From assembly GCA_963971285.1 (NCBI GenBank), contig OZ020263.1, forward strand, positions 4,278,001-4,342,000: a DNA stretch of 64,000 nt, in the 5' to 3' direction. This DNA is from Astropecten irregularis. Its lineage: Eukaryota; Echinodermata; Asteroidea; Paxillosida; Astropectinidae. Below, one piece after another: positions 31,386 to 44,252 of this stretch. The translations under genes and the position numbers were made by a program. The notes below the pieces were generated by a model, which was given only the letters and a program-made list of their open reading frames with translations, made no database searches and was not told the DNA's origin. How positions within the stretch are numbered: position 1 is the first letter of the stretch; each line of letters begins with the position of its first letter.

Positions 31386-31525
31386 CATTGCAAAGTGAAC
31401 AAAAAGAAAATTGACTGGAGCAGGATTCAAACCTGCGACCTCCATATATATTGTATAGGCGCTCTTTCTACCTGAGCTACCCAGCCCTATGTTGGTGATG
31501 TTCCCTTGTGGTTATTTGATGATTA
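31386..31525 (-). repeat. tRNA-derived SINE, main family, copy 3
   Basis: The tail aaagtgaacaaaaagaaaat, ggattcaaacctgcgacctc, ctgagctacccagcccta and gttggtgatgtt are present, followed by ttatttgatgatt. Confidence 0.78.
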
Positions 31526-31529
31526 TATT

Positions 31530-33250
31530 TATTTATTTAAGAGATTTGCAAATTACAGGCAAAACAAAATAAATTACTTATCATAAATGTATGATTAATT
31601 TGCAAAATTTTCAAAACATACATAGAATCCAACAAACAACAGACCAACAAAAAACCAAATAAACGAACAATAACACTAAACAAACTAAATAGGTCCTACT
31701 TTATCTATTATATTAGGGATGTGAGTGGCCACAAAAAAATCTGAAATCACCAAGCAAAAAAGCTGAAATTTAAAAGTTCCTATACTTTTGTATAGAGCAG
31801 GTGTACAAAAAAGCTGAAATTCTAAGTTAAAATCTACACACACACAAATTGAAATGAGATTTAAATCTGAACTCCCACATCCCTGATAAGTATAGATCAG
31901 CAGGCTTTCATTGATAAGACAAGAAATAATTTCTGCACTAGGAGTTACTGTAATACTTCTATAAATATAAATTGCTGCTTAAAAGACAAGAAATATGTAT
32001 CTTTTCATCTTCATCCCTACTTCTTTATTACTTTTAAGTGAAGAATTAATTTCAATAAGTAGAGGTATAATACCACAGTCTCCTTCTAACTGTTGTTGAA
32101 TTTGTATCTTTCACTATAGCAATAAATGATTAATTTATTCGACTTTAAACCAAATTTCCTTCAACCAGGCGGATAAAAAAAATTCAATTTCAACTTGTGT
32201 ATTCTATTTGGTTGCTAAGATACAACCATGTAGGGGGCTATAGTGTATTATTTTCGAAAAGACAAATAAAACAAATGTTTGACTTTTCAATTACTCTGCC
32301 CTACAACAGAGGTATTACCAGGCAAAATAAATCACGCAAACTGAAAAAAAAACCAAAGAACAGAAAAAATACCAGAAATCAATTCCCCTTTTCAATTACT
32401 CGGCCAATATAGCCATCGTCCGTTGTTGGGCAAAATATATTAAGCAAACTTCATCAAGTCAACAACATCAATGCCTAAAAGGCCTTATATTAATCTGATA
32501 CACATTACATCTGCCTTAAACACACATTCAGACCCGACTGACTGAATCAAGATTAATTGCACGTAACTGCAGCGCGCAGGGTACCGATCATGCAACATAC
32601 TGCACCAATGACATGCAGCTGGTAAACATTTGTTGCTATGGTAATACACACATGAGCAAATAATTCCCCATTTGGCTATATTTTTTTCTGTGATAAAATT
32701 AAGGTAAAAAAAAAATCAACCAAAAATAAAGTTATTTTCCTAATTAGTTTTAAGACACAGTTTACATTGTTCTTATGCTAAATAAAACTCAATCTTGATA
32801 TAGTACCAGTATTCTGAGACTAGTCGTAAAATAAAACGTATTTAATCTTCTTATCAAAAAATGCTGACATTCGTTTGGAAAATGGTCATATTCTGTAGGA
32901 CAAACATTTTTTCCTGAATATCGAATTGTGACTACATGCCATAATTTACCAAAAATAGGCAATGTGAATAGATATGCTTTGTATGGCATCTACATTACAT
33001 CATTAATCTATTATGCGTCAGTGTGACTCCTATTAACATATATCTGCGTTCACAAGCTAGTTAAGTGCACAGAGGCCTAATGATACCTATTTGATTTGCA
33101 GAGCAGCTGTAGGGGCCTATGTGCTCTTATTAAAGTGTAATAGATGTTTACTGATGTAATAAGTATGGTCTCTAATGCCCAAACAGCATTGAATAACAGA
33201 TAATTATGGTATTGATAGTGTTGGTTTTCCAATTTGGGATTGACAAAATC
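31530..33250. other. Noncoding stretch, no gene seen
   Basis: AT-rich sequence. It contains (aattt/aaaatct) low-complexity segments resembling 63890-64000 (gttcctatacttttgtatagagcag), which marks another dispersed repeat. Short open frames here show no protein-like conservation pattern. Confidence 0.4.
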
Positions 33251-33255
33251 ATTAA

Positions 33256-33560
33256 AGCAATAGGTTTTGCGGTAATACAATGTGACATATATTTATCACT
33301 TTTGTGATAATGGGTGGCTCTGAAAAGAGCCAGTTTACTCTACGTTCCGGCCAGTATACTCTAGTTGTCCTCGGGAGAATGCACTACTTGATTTGTAGAG
33401 CACTCATCAGCAGTATTCACTCTTATTAAAGTTCTCCTGAAGATGGCCAGAGCATACTGGCCGGAATGTTGAGTTAACTGTCTCTTTTCAGAGCCACCCC
33501 ATACTCACAAAAGAGATGAATATATGTCAGATGGTGTTACTGCAAAACCTATTGCTTTAT
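33256..33560. mobile_element. Palindromic MITE with about 95-base inverted arms
   Basis: The left arm (aaagcaataggttttgcggt... gggtggctctgaaaagag) is mirrored by the right arm (ctcttttcagagccacccc... actgcaaaacctattgcttt). A fragment of the inner part (ggctctgaaaaagaaccgg, cattccggccagtgtactct) occurs at 50262-50340. Confidence 0.8.
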
Positions 33561-33564
33561 GTAC

Positions 33565-34555
33565 TTCTGCTATGCATAGTCTGACAAAATTATTGTAATG
33601 TACATAACTACATATTAAACTGGAAAAAATTTTCATATGACTCCATAATCATTATCATCAGTGAAGGATTGCAGATTAATAATTATTTTACAAAGTGTCT
33701 GCAATATTGCCAGTTTAAACAGATTCATCATTTTCTGATCTACTCAGAAACTATTTATTATGAGTGAAACCTCTTTAAAAAAAGGAATATGTCTTGAAAG
33801 TTGAACTCATAACTACAAGTCAATGTATCTTTCCAATCCAATCTTATCGCCCCATCATTTTGCCAAAATATTGACAGTAGTAAGTGCATTATAATCATCT
33901 TTGTTAACAAGTATCGCTAGTGAAAGTGTGCTAAAAATGATAAAGTGCCATCTTTTAATCAATATCTTTTAAGTTATAAGCGTGCAAAAATGTTAGAGAC
34001 AATGTTTAGCTTTCGCATCGCCATGGTGCTGGGACCAGAGTGTATTTGCCTAAGCATTAACAGGGGAATGGCAGTGCAGGAACGCCATGCTAAACCCCGA
34101 ACAGTAAACAGTCACCAGCCTACGGTCAACATCGAACAACAAACAGTAAACAAACGAGACTTTGCTATGGGTAAACCTTTAAGGGTTTTCCAATTGTCAT
34201 TAAAAAAAACCTTGCCATACACAGTTACACACAATTGTATACAGTAGCAATGGTGTCGGACTTCATCATCACGCTACATGAGAGCAATTGAAGCCGTTTC
34301 TACTCAGAAGTAAAAAAAACCCTTGACGGTTCTACTCGAAGTTAATGTTTGATATGATGAAATTGATTGATATGGTTTTACAATGCATGAAATTAGCTTT
34401 CCAACGTGATACTCGCTATGAAAACCCATTTCGACCGTCGACTGAAGCAGACGGTTGTGGATTTAACACAGAAATCTGACGGCACTGTTGAGACAAAGTG
34501 TATACAAGACCCTTGCCACAGAATAAACTCAACACTGACTATACATCATTTTTGT
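33565..34555. other. Noncoding stretch, no gene seen
   Basis: No coding or repeat signature recognised. The 100-residue open frame starting at 33945 (plus) has no recognisable domain and no splice context that links it to a gene. Confidence 0.35.
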
Positions 34556-34900
34556 TAAAGGTATAATACAGGATTGGTAAAGGTGACAGAATATTCACAG
34601 ACTGTTCATAATTTTGATTTGTCATGGAACTAAACCAGTCTTGTGAAATTTTTAGCTCATGTCATCATCGGAAACTGTAGAAAACAGTGAAAATCGCACA
34701 CATTATTTCAAAATCTATTCACAGGAGTTTTTATCTCACCCACTTCAGATCAAAACTGTTTTTATTCGGGGTTTTTTGGTACTAATTTCTGGATAAATAC
34801 AGCATTTCAGCCAGAAATATTCTATTAACGGTATGTTTCTACCAGCATCATCTTCATATCCTGAAAGTTATACATAAATCTGTGACATTACAAACACATG
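34556..34900. repeat. Dispersed repeat, CATACTTTGGTAGCATAC family, copy 3
   Basis: A diverged copy: aaaggtataatacaggattgg at one end and gtatgtttctaccagcatca, agttatacataaatctgtga at the other. Confidence 0.6.
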
Positions 34901-35615
34901 AGTCGCATCTTCCATAGACAGCGCGTACACCGTTTAGTACACACAAACCACGTTCAAAAACTTCCCCATAGTGATTTCACACACCCCAAAATTACTACGG
35001 CCTTGTGACGGTTTTGAGGAACTTTAAACATAATGCACATCCAATTTCTAGAGGAAGATAGAACAATTTAATGATATATCGGGTGATTTTTGCTAAATGA
35101 GCTACTAATAACCCGTACCTCGTACCATAATGCAAGAGGTAGGAGGTAGACATCAGCCTTTGTCTCCCGGGAATACTGCGTATTTTCGTATTCGTTTGGC
35201 AACGCGTGTCTGATGTTGATCGCCATTGTGTTGTGTAATATACATGAAGGCTTTTGGCACACATCCCATTGCCTAGCGTAAAATGCTCAGCAACCATGAT
35301 ATGCAGTATTTCATAAGCTTCATTTTGATTGGTCATTTAAAAGTATTGAAGAAACTAAACCCCCGTACCCTAGACCAAACAAATTCCTCCTTTCATTAAT
35401 CTTTTTGCCGGGATCCGCTGGACATGCTGAGCGCTGTTGGACTATACCATTCACGAAGAAGGGATGTCTATCAGGGTCGTGTGTTATTACACGATGAATT
35501 AGTTAGTATAACCATGAAGTATCCATGGACAACTTTGCCAGCAATTTGTCTGTCTGTTGGTAGTGAGATATCATTTTATTTGGCATAAAAGCCGCTTGGT
35601 TTGACGGCATTAGAT
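34901..35615. other. Noncoding stretch, no gene seen
   Basis: Somewhat more mixed composition than its surroundings, with a 113-residue minus-strand open frame (35336-34995) that I do not recognise. No splice-linked exons were found. Confidence 0.35.
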
Positions 35616-35623
35616 CTTCCTGG

Positions 35624-36500
35624 CAGCGGCGTAGCTAGGATTTTTTCAGCAGGGGGGCACTGGGGGGGCATTGGAATTTTGTGGGGGGGCACCCGGAATT
35701 TTTTCAAAACTGGAGATTTGCAAAATATGAGAAATGCAAGGGGGGGCGGATCCAGCGGGCGTGGGGAAACCTTTTCTTCAAGCAAAAAAAAAAAAGGAAA
35801 CAGAAAAAATAAAAAAAATAAAAGGGAAACACAAAGACTCCAAAAGAGCTGAAAAAGAGGAGGAAGACAACATTAGCTAGCTTTAATCTCCCTGAAACGC
35901 ATCCATCGCTATTGAATTGGTGCATTTTATTTCCACGCTCCCTGGAAAATCATGGATAAGCGCGAAGGCCTTGCGGCCGGGGTCCAGGGCCCGCTTAAGG
36001 GCCCTGGAAGCTCAGGGGTTCTAGATATTCTCCGGTGCAATCTGAGCCTTATTTTAGAAGCAATTGTTCCGATAAATTTATTCATTTATTTATATTATTA
36101 CTTCATTATTTCTTTATAATCCAACACTCTTGAGCGGGAGAAATTCAATCTGGGGACCAGATTAACTAGCCAAACCAGACAAAATGGCAGATGGGCTGTT
36201 TTGAAGTTCGCAACCGTAAGCGCGTAAGAAAGTTGCATTTTTACACTGAAATGTTGCACAGATTTCTTCACTGTAAAGTTTTAAGGACTCAGGAACATTT
36301 GCTGAAAGTAAAAAATATCATTTAGGAACAGTAGAAGCTGTTAAGTTGTTTTTATTTCCTTTATAGCTAGCATACCCTGCAGATAACGCTTAATTTTTTT
36401 TCTATACCCACGATTTTTTGTGGGGGGGCACCTGGGGGGGGCACACAGAATTTGTGGGGGGGCACGTGCCCCCCCAGGCCCCCCCGTAGCTACGCCGCTG
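35624..36500. mobile_element. Nonautonomous hAT element with perfect 8 bp target duplication
   Basis: The ends CAGCGGCGTAGCTA and TAGCTACGCCGCTG are exact inverses, and CTTCCTGG stands on both sides (35616-35623 and 36501-36508). The subterminal parts are G-rich (ggggggcac) and palindromic. The interior has A-rich sequence and no transposase. A perfect duplication suggests a fairly recent insertion. Confidence 0.92.
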
Positions 36501-37099
36501 CTTCCTGGCCGTGAATACGAACCCCTAGCTAGCTTTGGTCTTGCCACCGTGTGTGGCTAGAAGACACAGACATGTTAATACGCGCACAGTATATTATGTG
36601 CACAATACAGTATACGAATACAGCAACAACAGGGCACGCGTGGCGAAAAAGTTTTATCACGCGCGCGTTGTTGCCCTTGGTGATGTCCCTGATTGGTCAA
36701 CTCATGTATATATTGTACGATGCGACTTTCGCAGTAGAAACTGTTTGTAATGAACATTTCTGTTTGGGTATGTTACCAATCCTGTACCTTTAAGCTTCGC
36801 AATACACCAGTAAAAATCTCTAAGCAGTAAGCAGCATCGAATTTACCGTTAGTAAAACTATAACTGATTATGTTTTTGCTGGTTATGATCTCATCTAACC
36901 CAATTTTATAAGCAAACAAGCCGTTTTCATGAAAAAAAAGGAACTTTAGACTTTTATGCGAGGCAACTGTTACTGCTACCAATTGTGAACCTTTTATTTA
37001 TCAACCTGCCAACCTCTCTTGTTGCTATATAAAAACGCATGATAATAAATAACCCCAAAGGGCAAAGGTTTGTTAAAAAGGCCAACTCGCTTTTGTTCA

Positions 37100-37440
37100 C
37101 GTGTGGGGAAGGGGTACATGTCTTTTTAGTGTATTTATTTCATATTTCACTGAAGGAAAATTATCATTCAATACTTGAAATACTTTGTCTGCCTGAAATG
37201 CTGTATTTATCCAGAAAAGAGTAAAACTAAAGACCAAAAACAGTTTTGATCTCAGGGAGTTCGCATTGTGAATAGATTTCAAAATACTGTGAGTGTTTCC
37301 ACTGTTTTCTCAAAAATTGGGCACAGTATGGGACTGAAAATTTCACAGATGTATCTTCCTTGATATTTTTGCAAATGAATCTGCATTTCTTTGACAAAAA
37401 CCAAAGTATGAAGTTACTTTTTAGGGAAGCATTTTTTATT
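37100..37440. repeat. Dispersed repeat, CATACTTTGGTAGCATAC family, copy 4
   Basis: It contains gcctgaaatgctgtatttat, ccagaaaagagtaaaac, gggactgaaaatttcacaga and gaatctgcatttctttgaca. Confidence 0.7.
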
Positions 37441-37453
37441 ACAAGGATACAAG

Positions 37454-37515
37454 GACAACAGGTCCCATTGCTGGACTCAAAGTGAACAGGTCCCATTGCT
37501 GGACTCAAAGTGAAC
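37454..37515. repeat. 29-base tandem duplication
   Basis: The unit acaggtcccattgctggact plus caaagtga occurs twice back to back. Confidence 0.8.
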
Positions 37516-37744
37516 CCACAATTCTGTTGACTGGCCACAGGATCTTATAAATTATAATACTTTGCCATGGTACCATCTTGTCTATCATCAATTTGTAATG
37601 CTGCTAGAAACTAGAGTTAATATGGAGTTCTTCATCATTGCTTATTACTCAGTATTGAAATATTCACTTGCAATTTAAAGTATGCTGGGATTCAGAATTT
37701 CCTTTAATTATATAACTTCAACGATACATAGGCCTATAAATCAG

Positions 37745-37990
37745 GAGTGGATCCAGGATTTTCCAAAAGGGGGGCGTGGAAATTAAAAGCAGCAATTCAA
37801 TAGCGATGGATACATTTCAGGGCGATCAAAGCTAGAAGGTTTCGGCAAGCCACGACGTGAACTGCTCAATTAATTTTGTCTCCAATCTTTTTTATTCTCT
37901 TTTTTAGTCTCTCTCCCTCTCTATATGTGGGGTTTCCCTTTTTTTCTAAAAGAAATGGGGGGGGGGGGTTACGCCCCTGGATATGCCCTA
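37745..37990. repeat. Degenerate G-rich hAT-related repeat
   Basis: It contains ggagtggatccaggatttt, ggggggcgtgg and an inverted match to the 35624-36500 interior (caattcaatagcgatggat). Confidence 0.55.
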
Positions 37991-38718
37991 GTGAATCGTC
38001 TTAAAAATCTGTTTTTAATTGTGATTCCTACATATAACAGTATGCTGTTTTGCCTACATAAATTATCATTTGTATATTGCTTAAAAGAAAAACAAATTTC
38101 ATGAACTAAACATCAACAATTATTTGTACAAATGTGTTGCATATGGAAGAAGAAGTGATAAAATAAATGATAAATGTGACGTTAATTCCCTCATAATTCT
38201 TCTACCGAAGAAACAAAACAATTTTCTTTTAATGCCTTTTTAATTAGCAGAAATATACAGATTAGTTTCGATATAATCATCAAGATCTGTTTATCCTAAC
38301 ACCCAAGGTGTGACAGTTACAGTAATCCATTTCACGTCTCCCCAAATCTAATTATCTCTTATCACTAAACGGATCAAATAACAATCACGGTAGATTTAAT
38401 CGGTTCAGAGCACTTACACAGTTGTTGGGTCGACAGAAAATTAAGGCTGGGCAGAAGTTTCGTCCAGTTTTCTGTTTTGGTGAGATATTTTGGTGGTCCA
38501 TATAACATAAACATTGCGAACAGACTAATAAATGTGTCCCGTTGCTGTACTGCGTTACTACGCGTTGTAATTGATCCCATAGTCCCGTACGGGAATAATG
38601 TCATGGATATGGCATTCGCACAATCTCACGATAACTTTCACTTCATTCCGTGGTCAAAATCCACCAAATATCCGACGACACAACCGACTCAAATCAAAGA
38701 AACTGCGTGATATCTTAC

Positions 38719-38950
38719 CTTTGAGGACTGCTGGGTCTCGTGGAAGTCACCCTTCGGGAAAAGGAGGGCTGGTTTGGCCAAGAAAATATCCAGAATCTCG
38801 GACAAAAATTAGGTTTCAAGTTGACTGCGATCCAGCAGGTGTTTACGTTGGGACAAGTCCTTGCGTTGTGTGTACGTGTAATGTGTGTGTGTTGCACGCA
38901 GTGAATGTATACCGTACGGTGATTGTGCCCCGTTGCTAAGGGACGCTGCT
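38719..38950 (-). promoter_or_regulatory. TBATA: Candidate TBATA promoter and non-coding first exon
   Basis: TBATA needs an upstream 5' exon. Here the composition becomes markedly more GC- and CpG-rich, and on the minus strand a good donor CAAAG|GTAAGA falls after 38719. A ttgctaagggac motif near 38932 resembles half of an RFX X-box. The region is about 9.3 kb upstream of the first coding exon. This is inference from composition and one splice site only; 38951-39865 shows nothing recognisable. Confidence 0.3.
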
Positions 38951-39869
38951 ACCCCACCAGGCGCCGGTCGTCACCCCAAACCCACATCGAGCCTGAATCG
39001 ATTCTTGCCCATCAAAGGCAACAAATCGTGAAGTGGGTACGACAAAAGGGGTGAAAGATCGCCCTATTGTTGCACTGGGTTCTGGGTTTGTGTTCATCAC
39101 AGTCGGCTTTGGCTGGTGTCAGTGGTTTAACATGTTTGCTGTCATGTTAGGTTGTAATAAATAAGTAATCCCTTATAGCGACCAAATGTAGCGTTCGATT
39201 TCTTCACATTAATCTCCGAGCCTGGAGAGACTGTAGCGAGTTCCTGCTGGGTTCGATGATTTTAATCTATTGCCAACAAATTAACTTCAATTCTTTTCTC
39301 CAAACTAAGATATTGTCTCTTTTATTTCTCCCTTAATCTTAAGTTAATTGTTTGTTCATTATTTACCTTTGTTGCCAGAGCCCGTTCCAAATGATATAAG
39401 GCTCTTAAAGAATCGAGTAAAAGAAGAGAATAACTTCTTTTGCCCGTTCTTTCGCTACGTTTCACAGTAAAAATCATGATCTAATTGATACATTTCTCAA
39501 CTGTGTGATTTATATCTTACGAAAAAATCAATAAATACTAAAAGGACGATTAAATAGGTTCATGGATGAACTAAAACAGGATTTGCGCAACTATAGTCAC
39601 CTGACAATGAACAGGTGATTGATTATTTTAATCACTTGGTTACCATTCGTGTAGGTATTGTATTCGTGCAATAATTTAACTCAAACCGATTATTTGCTAT
39701 AACTTTCCTGTTTGGTAAACTGACCTTTTCAACCACAATGGGGTAACCCCGGAAACAGGTTAGCTAAAGTGAACATTTGGGAGACGTCTGGAAATGGGGA
39801 GACATTTCGATGTCTCAGAGGCATATAATAGCTACCTTTTAAAGACATATTTGCCATATATTTTAATGT

Positions 39870-40190
39870 TTTAAAGGTAGTAGCATACTTTGGTAGCATA
39901 CCGAAACATAAATCTTCACAGATTTACCTATAACTGACAAGGTATAAAGATGGTGATGTTAGAAACATACTGTTAGCATCTTTCTGCCTGAAATGCTGTT
40001 TTTATCAAGAAAAGAGTAAAAACAGCGACCAAATTTTTGTTTATCTTAAAAGAGACCGTTTTTCAGTGTATTATCAAAAAGTGGGCAATGTATGGGACTG
40101 AAATTTTAACAGATGACTGTTACTTTATCTTTCTTGATATTTTTGCTCATGAATCTGTATTTCTTTGAACCAAAGTATGATATTTCCTTT
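39870..40190. repeat. Dispersed repeat, CATACTTTGGTAGCATAC family, copy 5
   Basis: It contains catactttggtagcatacc, cttcacagatttacctataa, gcctgaaatgctgtttttat and gggactgaaattttaacaga. Confidence 0.75.
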
Positions 40191-40199
40191 GAAGACATA

Positions 40200-41585
40200 T
40201 TTTTTATGTCCATATTATACTTTAACGTTTTAATATAAGACAGAGAATGCTCTCAATATGAACATAGGCCCGATCTCAATTTCAAGTTCACTAGTTTGGA
40301 GATTGCTCAGAAATAGGTATCAATAATAAAGTTTGTGCACGACCCTATGGGGATGACTCCATAAGGTACTTTTTACAATACATGTACATTGTACTCTCCA
40401 ACATTCAAACAAAAAGAAAAATTGAATCAAACCACAAAACAGAATTCTCTCACTCAATCCAAGAATGCTAGTTTTATTGGTTAGCCTAGAGAGCAATAAT
40501 GTTGTACTGTGGTAACATAGTCAAAAATAAGTATTATTATCATCATTACATTTTATCAATATTTATTATTATTTATTATTATTATAAAAACAACAACAAC
40601 ACAACTCACATCCTTGAATTCAATAATCGGCTTCAATACACAACTTAAAATAGGTTTAGATAAAAAAAACTACATTAACTTTACTTTTTAGATACACATA
40701 AATAGTCTCCATATGATGTCAACCATTATAGGTCTACTTATTTTCCCTTGGGTTGGGACAGGAAGGGGGAGGGTTTATGGGTAATTTTACGTTCCAAGAG
40801 ATGAACTTAAACTATTTGCCAGTCTAAGTTCTCAAATGAAAACGCAAAAAATGATTGAACTTGAAAATGACTTATTGGATGTGGGCTGTGGTCATAGTAA
40901 ATCATTTTCATTTCTTTCATCACACAATTCATGCTCATATAATTATAGCAGGCCATTGTACATTCTTATTCATATTCATAAATATTGCCATTCATGAAAA
41001 GTGCCCCTGTTTTGCTTTTGTTTTACTACATGAATTATGCTTTCGTTTGATGGTACTGTGATATGATTATGATATTATGTCATCATTTAACGATGATTCA
41101 GGAATTTATCTGAAATTTGGGATCAACAGTACTGAAAAAAAGAAGATTTTGATGTCTGCTGTTAAAATTTATCAAAAACAAAATCTAAAATAAAAATGCA
41201 TCAACGTCTTATTAACAATTATTAATTATATTACAGAAATTACAATCATAAAATAAATGTTTAAAGGGCCTACCAAAACAAAGATTCACTAGCTTAAAAA
41301 AAAAAGATTTAAAAAGGATTTTTTAAAAAGATTCCAAAATCCCCAATTGGACCATTCCACTCTCCTGTCCCTGCCCATAGAAATATTTTCAACATGTTGG
41401 CCTTCCAAAGCTGAATGTTATTTTGGAATTTTGTACACTTGAGAAAATTACAGTTTTGTGAGGCACCTCATAACAAAAACCCACAAAATGATTTGCAAAA
41501 TTCTTAGGATAAAAAAATGCTTCATGAATGACGCGGGAGTTTCTTCTACTAGAATGTGTCCTAAAGCTATTTTAATTTTAAACTT
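40200..41585. other. AT-rich stretch, no gene seen
   Basis: AT-rich with ATT/ATTATT runs near 40555-40590. A stretch at 40240-40380 (tctcaatatgaacata, gtgcacgaccctatggg) recurs at 56230-56370. No exon was found. It could include the far 3' end of the PRKG transcript, but no polyadenylation site can be picked with confidence. Confidence 0.35.
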
Positions 41586-41589
41586 ATTG

Positions 41590-41735
41590 GAAAATGAACA
41601 AAGAAAATCTGACCGGAGTGGGATTCGAACCGGAAACCTCCTGAATACTGTACAGGCGCTCTACTTACTGAGCTATCCAGCCCTACGTTGGTGGTGTCCC
41701 AAATAGTCAATCATCTTTGTTCGTTTGGCAGAAAA
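41590..41735 (-). repeat. tRNA-derived SINE, main family, copy 4
   Basis: A good copy: gaacaaagaaaatctgaccg, ggattcgaaccggaaacctc (B box), ctgagctatccagccctacg (A-box side), gttggtggtgtcccaaatag. Confidence 0.82.
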
Positions 41736-41739
41736 AAAG

Positions 41740-43015
41740 TTGTCAACGATGAAAACTAACTCAATCTAAAAAAATAGAGTAAGTGTTCCTTTTTATCTTG
41801 TGGGAAGAAGGAAAAAGGTTCATTATAATTAATTTCCTTAATTAAAAAAAAAATAGTGGGAGAAAAAAGTAGAATGTGTTTCACACATCCCATTCCAATG
41901 AGAATTCCAAATTGTCAGAAATCATTTTAAAAATTTTGCATTAACATAAATAAATCAATTTTCTTATTCTGTTAAACTGAAACCAAACTTTTTTCAACGA
42001 TAATTATTCTTATTTACCACAAACAAATTGGTTTCCTTCTCTTGTTCGTAGAACAAAAAAAGAAAAACTTAAACAAAATTTAAAGCAAAAGGTACCACGA
42101 TCGTTTGTGAAAAACCTAAAATAACTCACAGGGCAACACCTAAAAAAACACAAAAAACTTTAAAATTTCACAAATAAAACGAAACTGTCCCAAATGAGGC
42201 ACCGTCTAGGCGACCAACTCACTCCCCTATAAAAAGAAAATCTTCTTACATTTGTATTTCTGATGAAAATGAATGAAAACGGGGACAAACAAACCAATTC
42301 TACACGCAATTTGGTATAAAGAGTACACCTCAAACAGTCTATGTACAATTCTAAATACACAACTAAAACTTTAAAAGTCTTTTGACAATACATTCCACGC
42401 CTCCATCTCCCCTGTTTCATTTTTGTTTTCCTTCTTTAAAAGTCCAGTAACTTAATTCAAAAAGAAAGGAAGAATGGTTTAATCACAAATAATTTCAAAT
42501 TGAGATGTAAATGGTTTCCATTGACGGCTAATAGGTAAACCGGTTATCGAAACTTAAACCACTGTAATAGGGAACAGCCCATGCATTATACTATGGTATT
42601 GGCTTATTACATAGAATGGTCAAAACCGGATTACCACCAGAGTTTGCTACATTAACCGGTTTACCAGTAGTACAACCTAGTCACAAGTTTAAATGCAACA
42701 GGACCCTTAATTGAGCTACATTTAATACTTCTTTAGTAATCTGATTAACATAGTACTTAGTACTGCTGGGAATTTTTTTGTACTCCTAGACCTTTAACCA
42801 AACAAACAACCTATTAAATTGTTTTGTAAAACATACCAACGGGGAAGCAGTTTGATTGAAAGAGAACATCTCCATAAAAAAAGCAGCTGAAATACATCAT
42901 CAAAACTTCAAAATTTATCCCAAATAGGTCTACATGATCTTCACTCTCTTTATCTCAGTTACTAAGGTTCTGTAACTGTTAACACAGTATGCAAATTAGG
43001 ATTGTCCTTCACCGA
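41740..43015. other. AT-rich stretch, no gene seen
   Basis: Long A/T-rich sequence with no coding or repeat structure that I recognise. Confidence 0.35.
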
Positions 43016-43019
43016 CATG

Positions 43020-43165
43020 GATGAGCGTTGTATACTCAGTGCTTGTGAGTGCATGTGAAAAAATAACATGCTGGCTCAGGTGTGATTCGAACCCACGACC
43101 TCCTGCTTACTAGTGCTGATGCCAAACCGCTAGGCCACTGAGCTATAGCTGGGGTCAGCGGGGTG
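43020..43165 (-). repeat. tRNA-Thr-like SINE, copy 2
   Basis: Read on the minus strand: tagctcagtggcctagcgg, cactagtaagcaggaggtc, and B box gggttcgaatcac. It shares a flanking cgattcacccc and a tail of catgttattttttcacatgc with the copy at 8698-8862. Confidence 0.75.
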
Positions 43166-43512
43166 AATCGAATCCATTCTGTTACGACATAAAAAGTTGG
43201 GTTGATGCAGACTATACCTTTTTCAATTTCTGAGATGTTTGGAATTTTTCTTTGGGAAATTGAAATGACCATATTGCACCAAATATCATCTGATCTCTCT
43301 GACCCCATGATGTATAAGGAACAGAATGAAGTACAAAGAATGTGGAGAACATTGTCTACTTTTCATCAACTTAAAAATGCAAGGAACAAAAACTGATATA
43401 AAAGAATCCATATGCCTTTTTTCCTATGCATACCAGTCTCTTTCAACTTTTTTTGTGAAAAATTTGTAGCTGGCCAATGTTAACTTTTCTACTGGAACTC
43501 CATAAAGAAACT

Positions 43513-43650
43513 AAGGCCGTGTCCCAAATCTCTGGCTGTGGCTGCAAATTACACACGCCCCTATGGCAGCCACTAGCCAGTGACTGCACCCATTTCCATA
43601 GACTTGTGTGTTATTTGAAGCCGCAGCCAGAGATTTGGGACAGGGCTTAA
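43513..43650. mobile_element. MITE, GGCCGTGTCCCAAATCTCTGG family, copy 3
   Basis: The ends aaggccgtgtcccaaatctc and gagatttgggacagggctt are inverted, enclosing cctatggcagccactagccag. Confidence 0.85.
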
Positions 43651-44105
43651 CACAGGGGCAAAGCTGTCCGCCATTTTCAACTTCGTTTTGTGGATTAATT
43701 AAAAAAAGGTCCGGATTATGTTATCAAAGGGAACAAATATTTCAACAAATATTTGAAGTAAAAAAAAGTTTACTTTTGATTTACAGAACTTTCACCCATA
43801 CATCCACATAAAAAAAGTGATTCTGTAATTGCTTAATTAAAAAAAATGATTTGAAGTAAACAACAATAAAAAAACAAACAAATGAAAACAAAAGCTGCAC
43901 CAAATTTGTTTATCCTGTTTTTCATGCTATCTGTATAATTATCTGGACACGTATGATTAACTGTCTTTCAACACGGCACTACAACAACTCACAGTATTTT
44001 ATTACCATTGTTAACACTACAGGAAGCACATTGTACATATGTATAAAAAAATTGTATGATTTCATTATTTTTGTTTTTAATGTGGCATCATAAAACCAAT
44101 AAGCG

Positions 44106-44252
44106 ATCGATTCCATGAAGGCCTACGATCGATCGCATCTTGTGATTCGAAGGATAACCCATCGTATCCTTCGACTTCTACGTGGGGCTGCAATGCATCA
44201 TAAGCCCTACGATTGATAGTATGTCACGATGAGTTTGGTGAAATCGACCCCG
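44106..44252. mobile_element. MITE, GGGGTCGATTTCACGAAGCCC family, copy 3
   Basis: The left end gatcgattccatgaaggcc and right end ggtgaaatcgacccc are inverted, with ctacgatcgatcgcatc and ccctacgattgatagta as inner arms. Confidence 0.75.

Noticed and set aside
34995..35336. 113-codon minus-strand open frame as a gene
   Set aside because: No recognisable motif, no splice-linked neighbours, and a length achievable by chance.
38925..38945. RFX X-box near the candidate TBATA promoter
   Set aside because: gttgctaagggac matches only one half-site; the second half does not fit the consensus, unlike the two clean sites at 26133-26168.
41458..41706. 82-codon plus-strand open frame
   Set aside because: Its C-terminal half is the translated SINE at 41590-41735.
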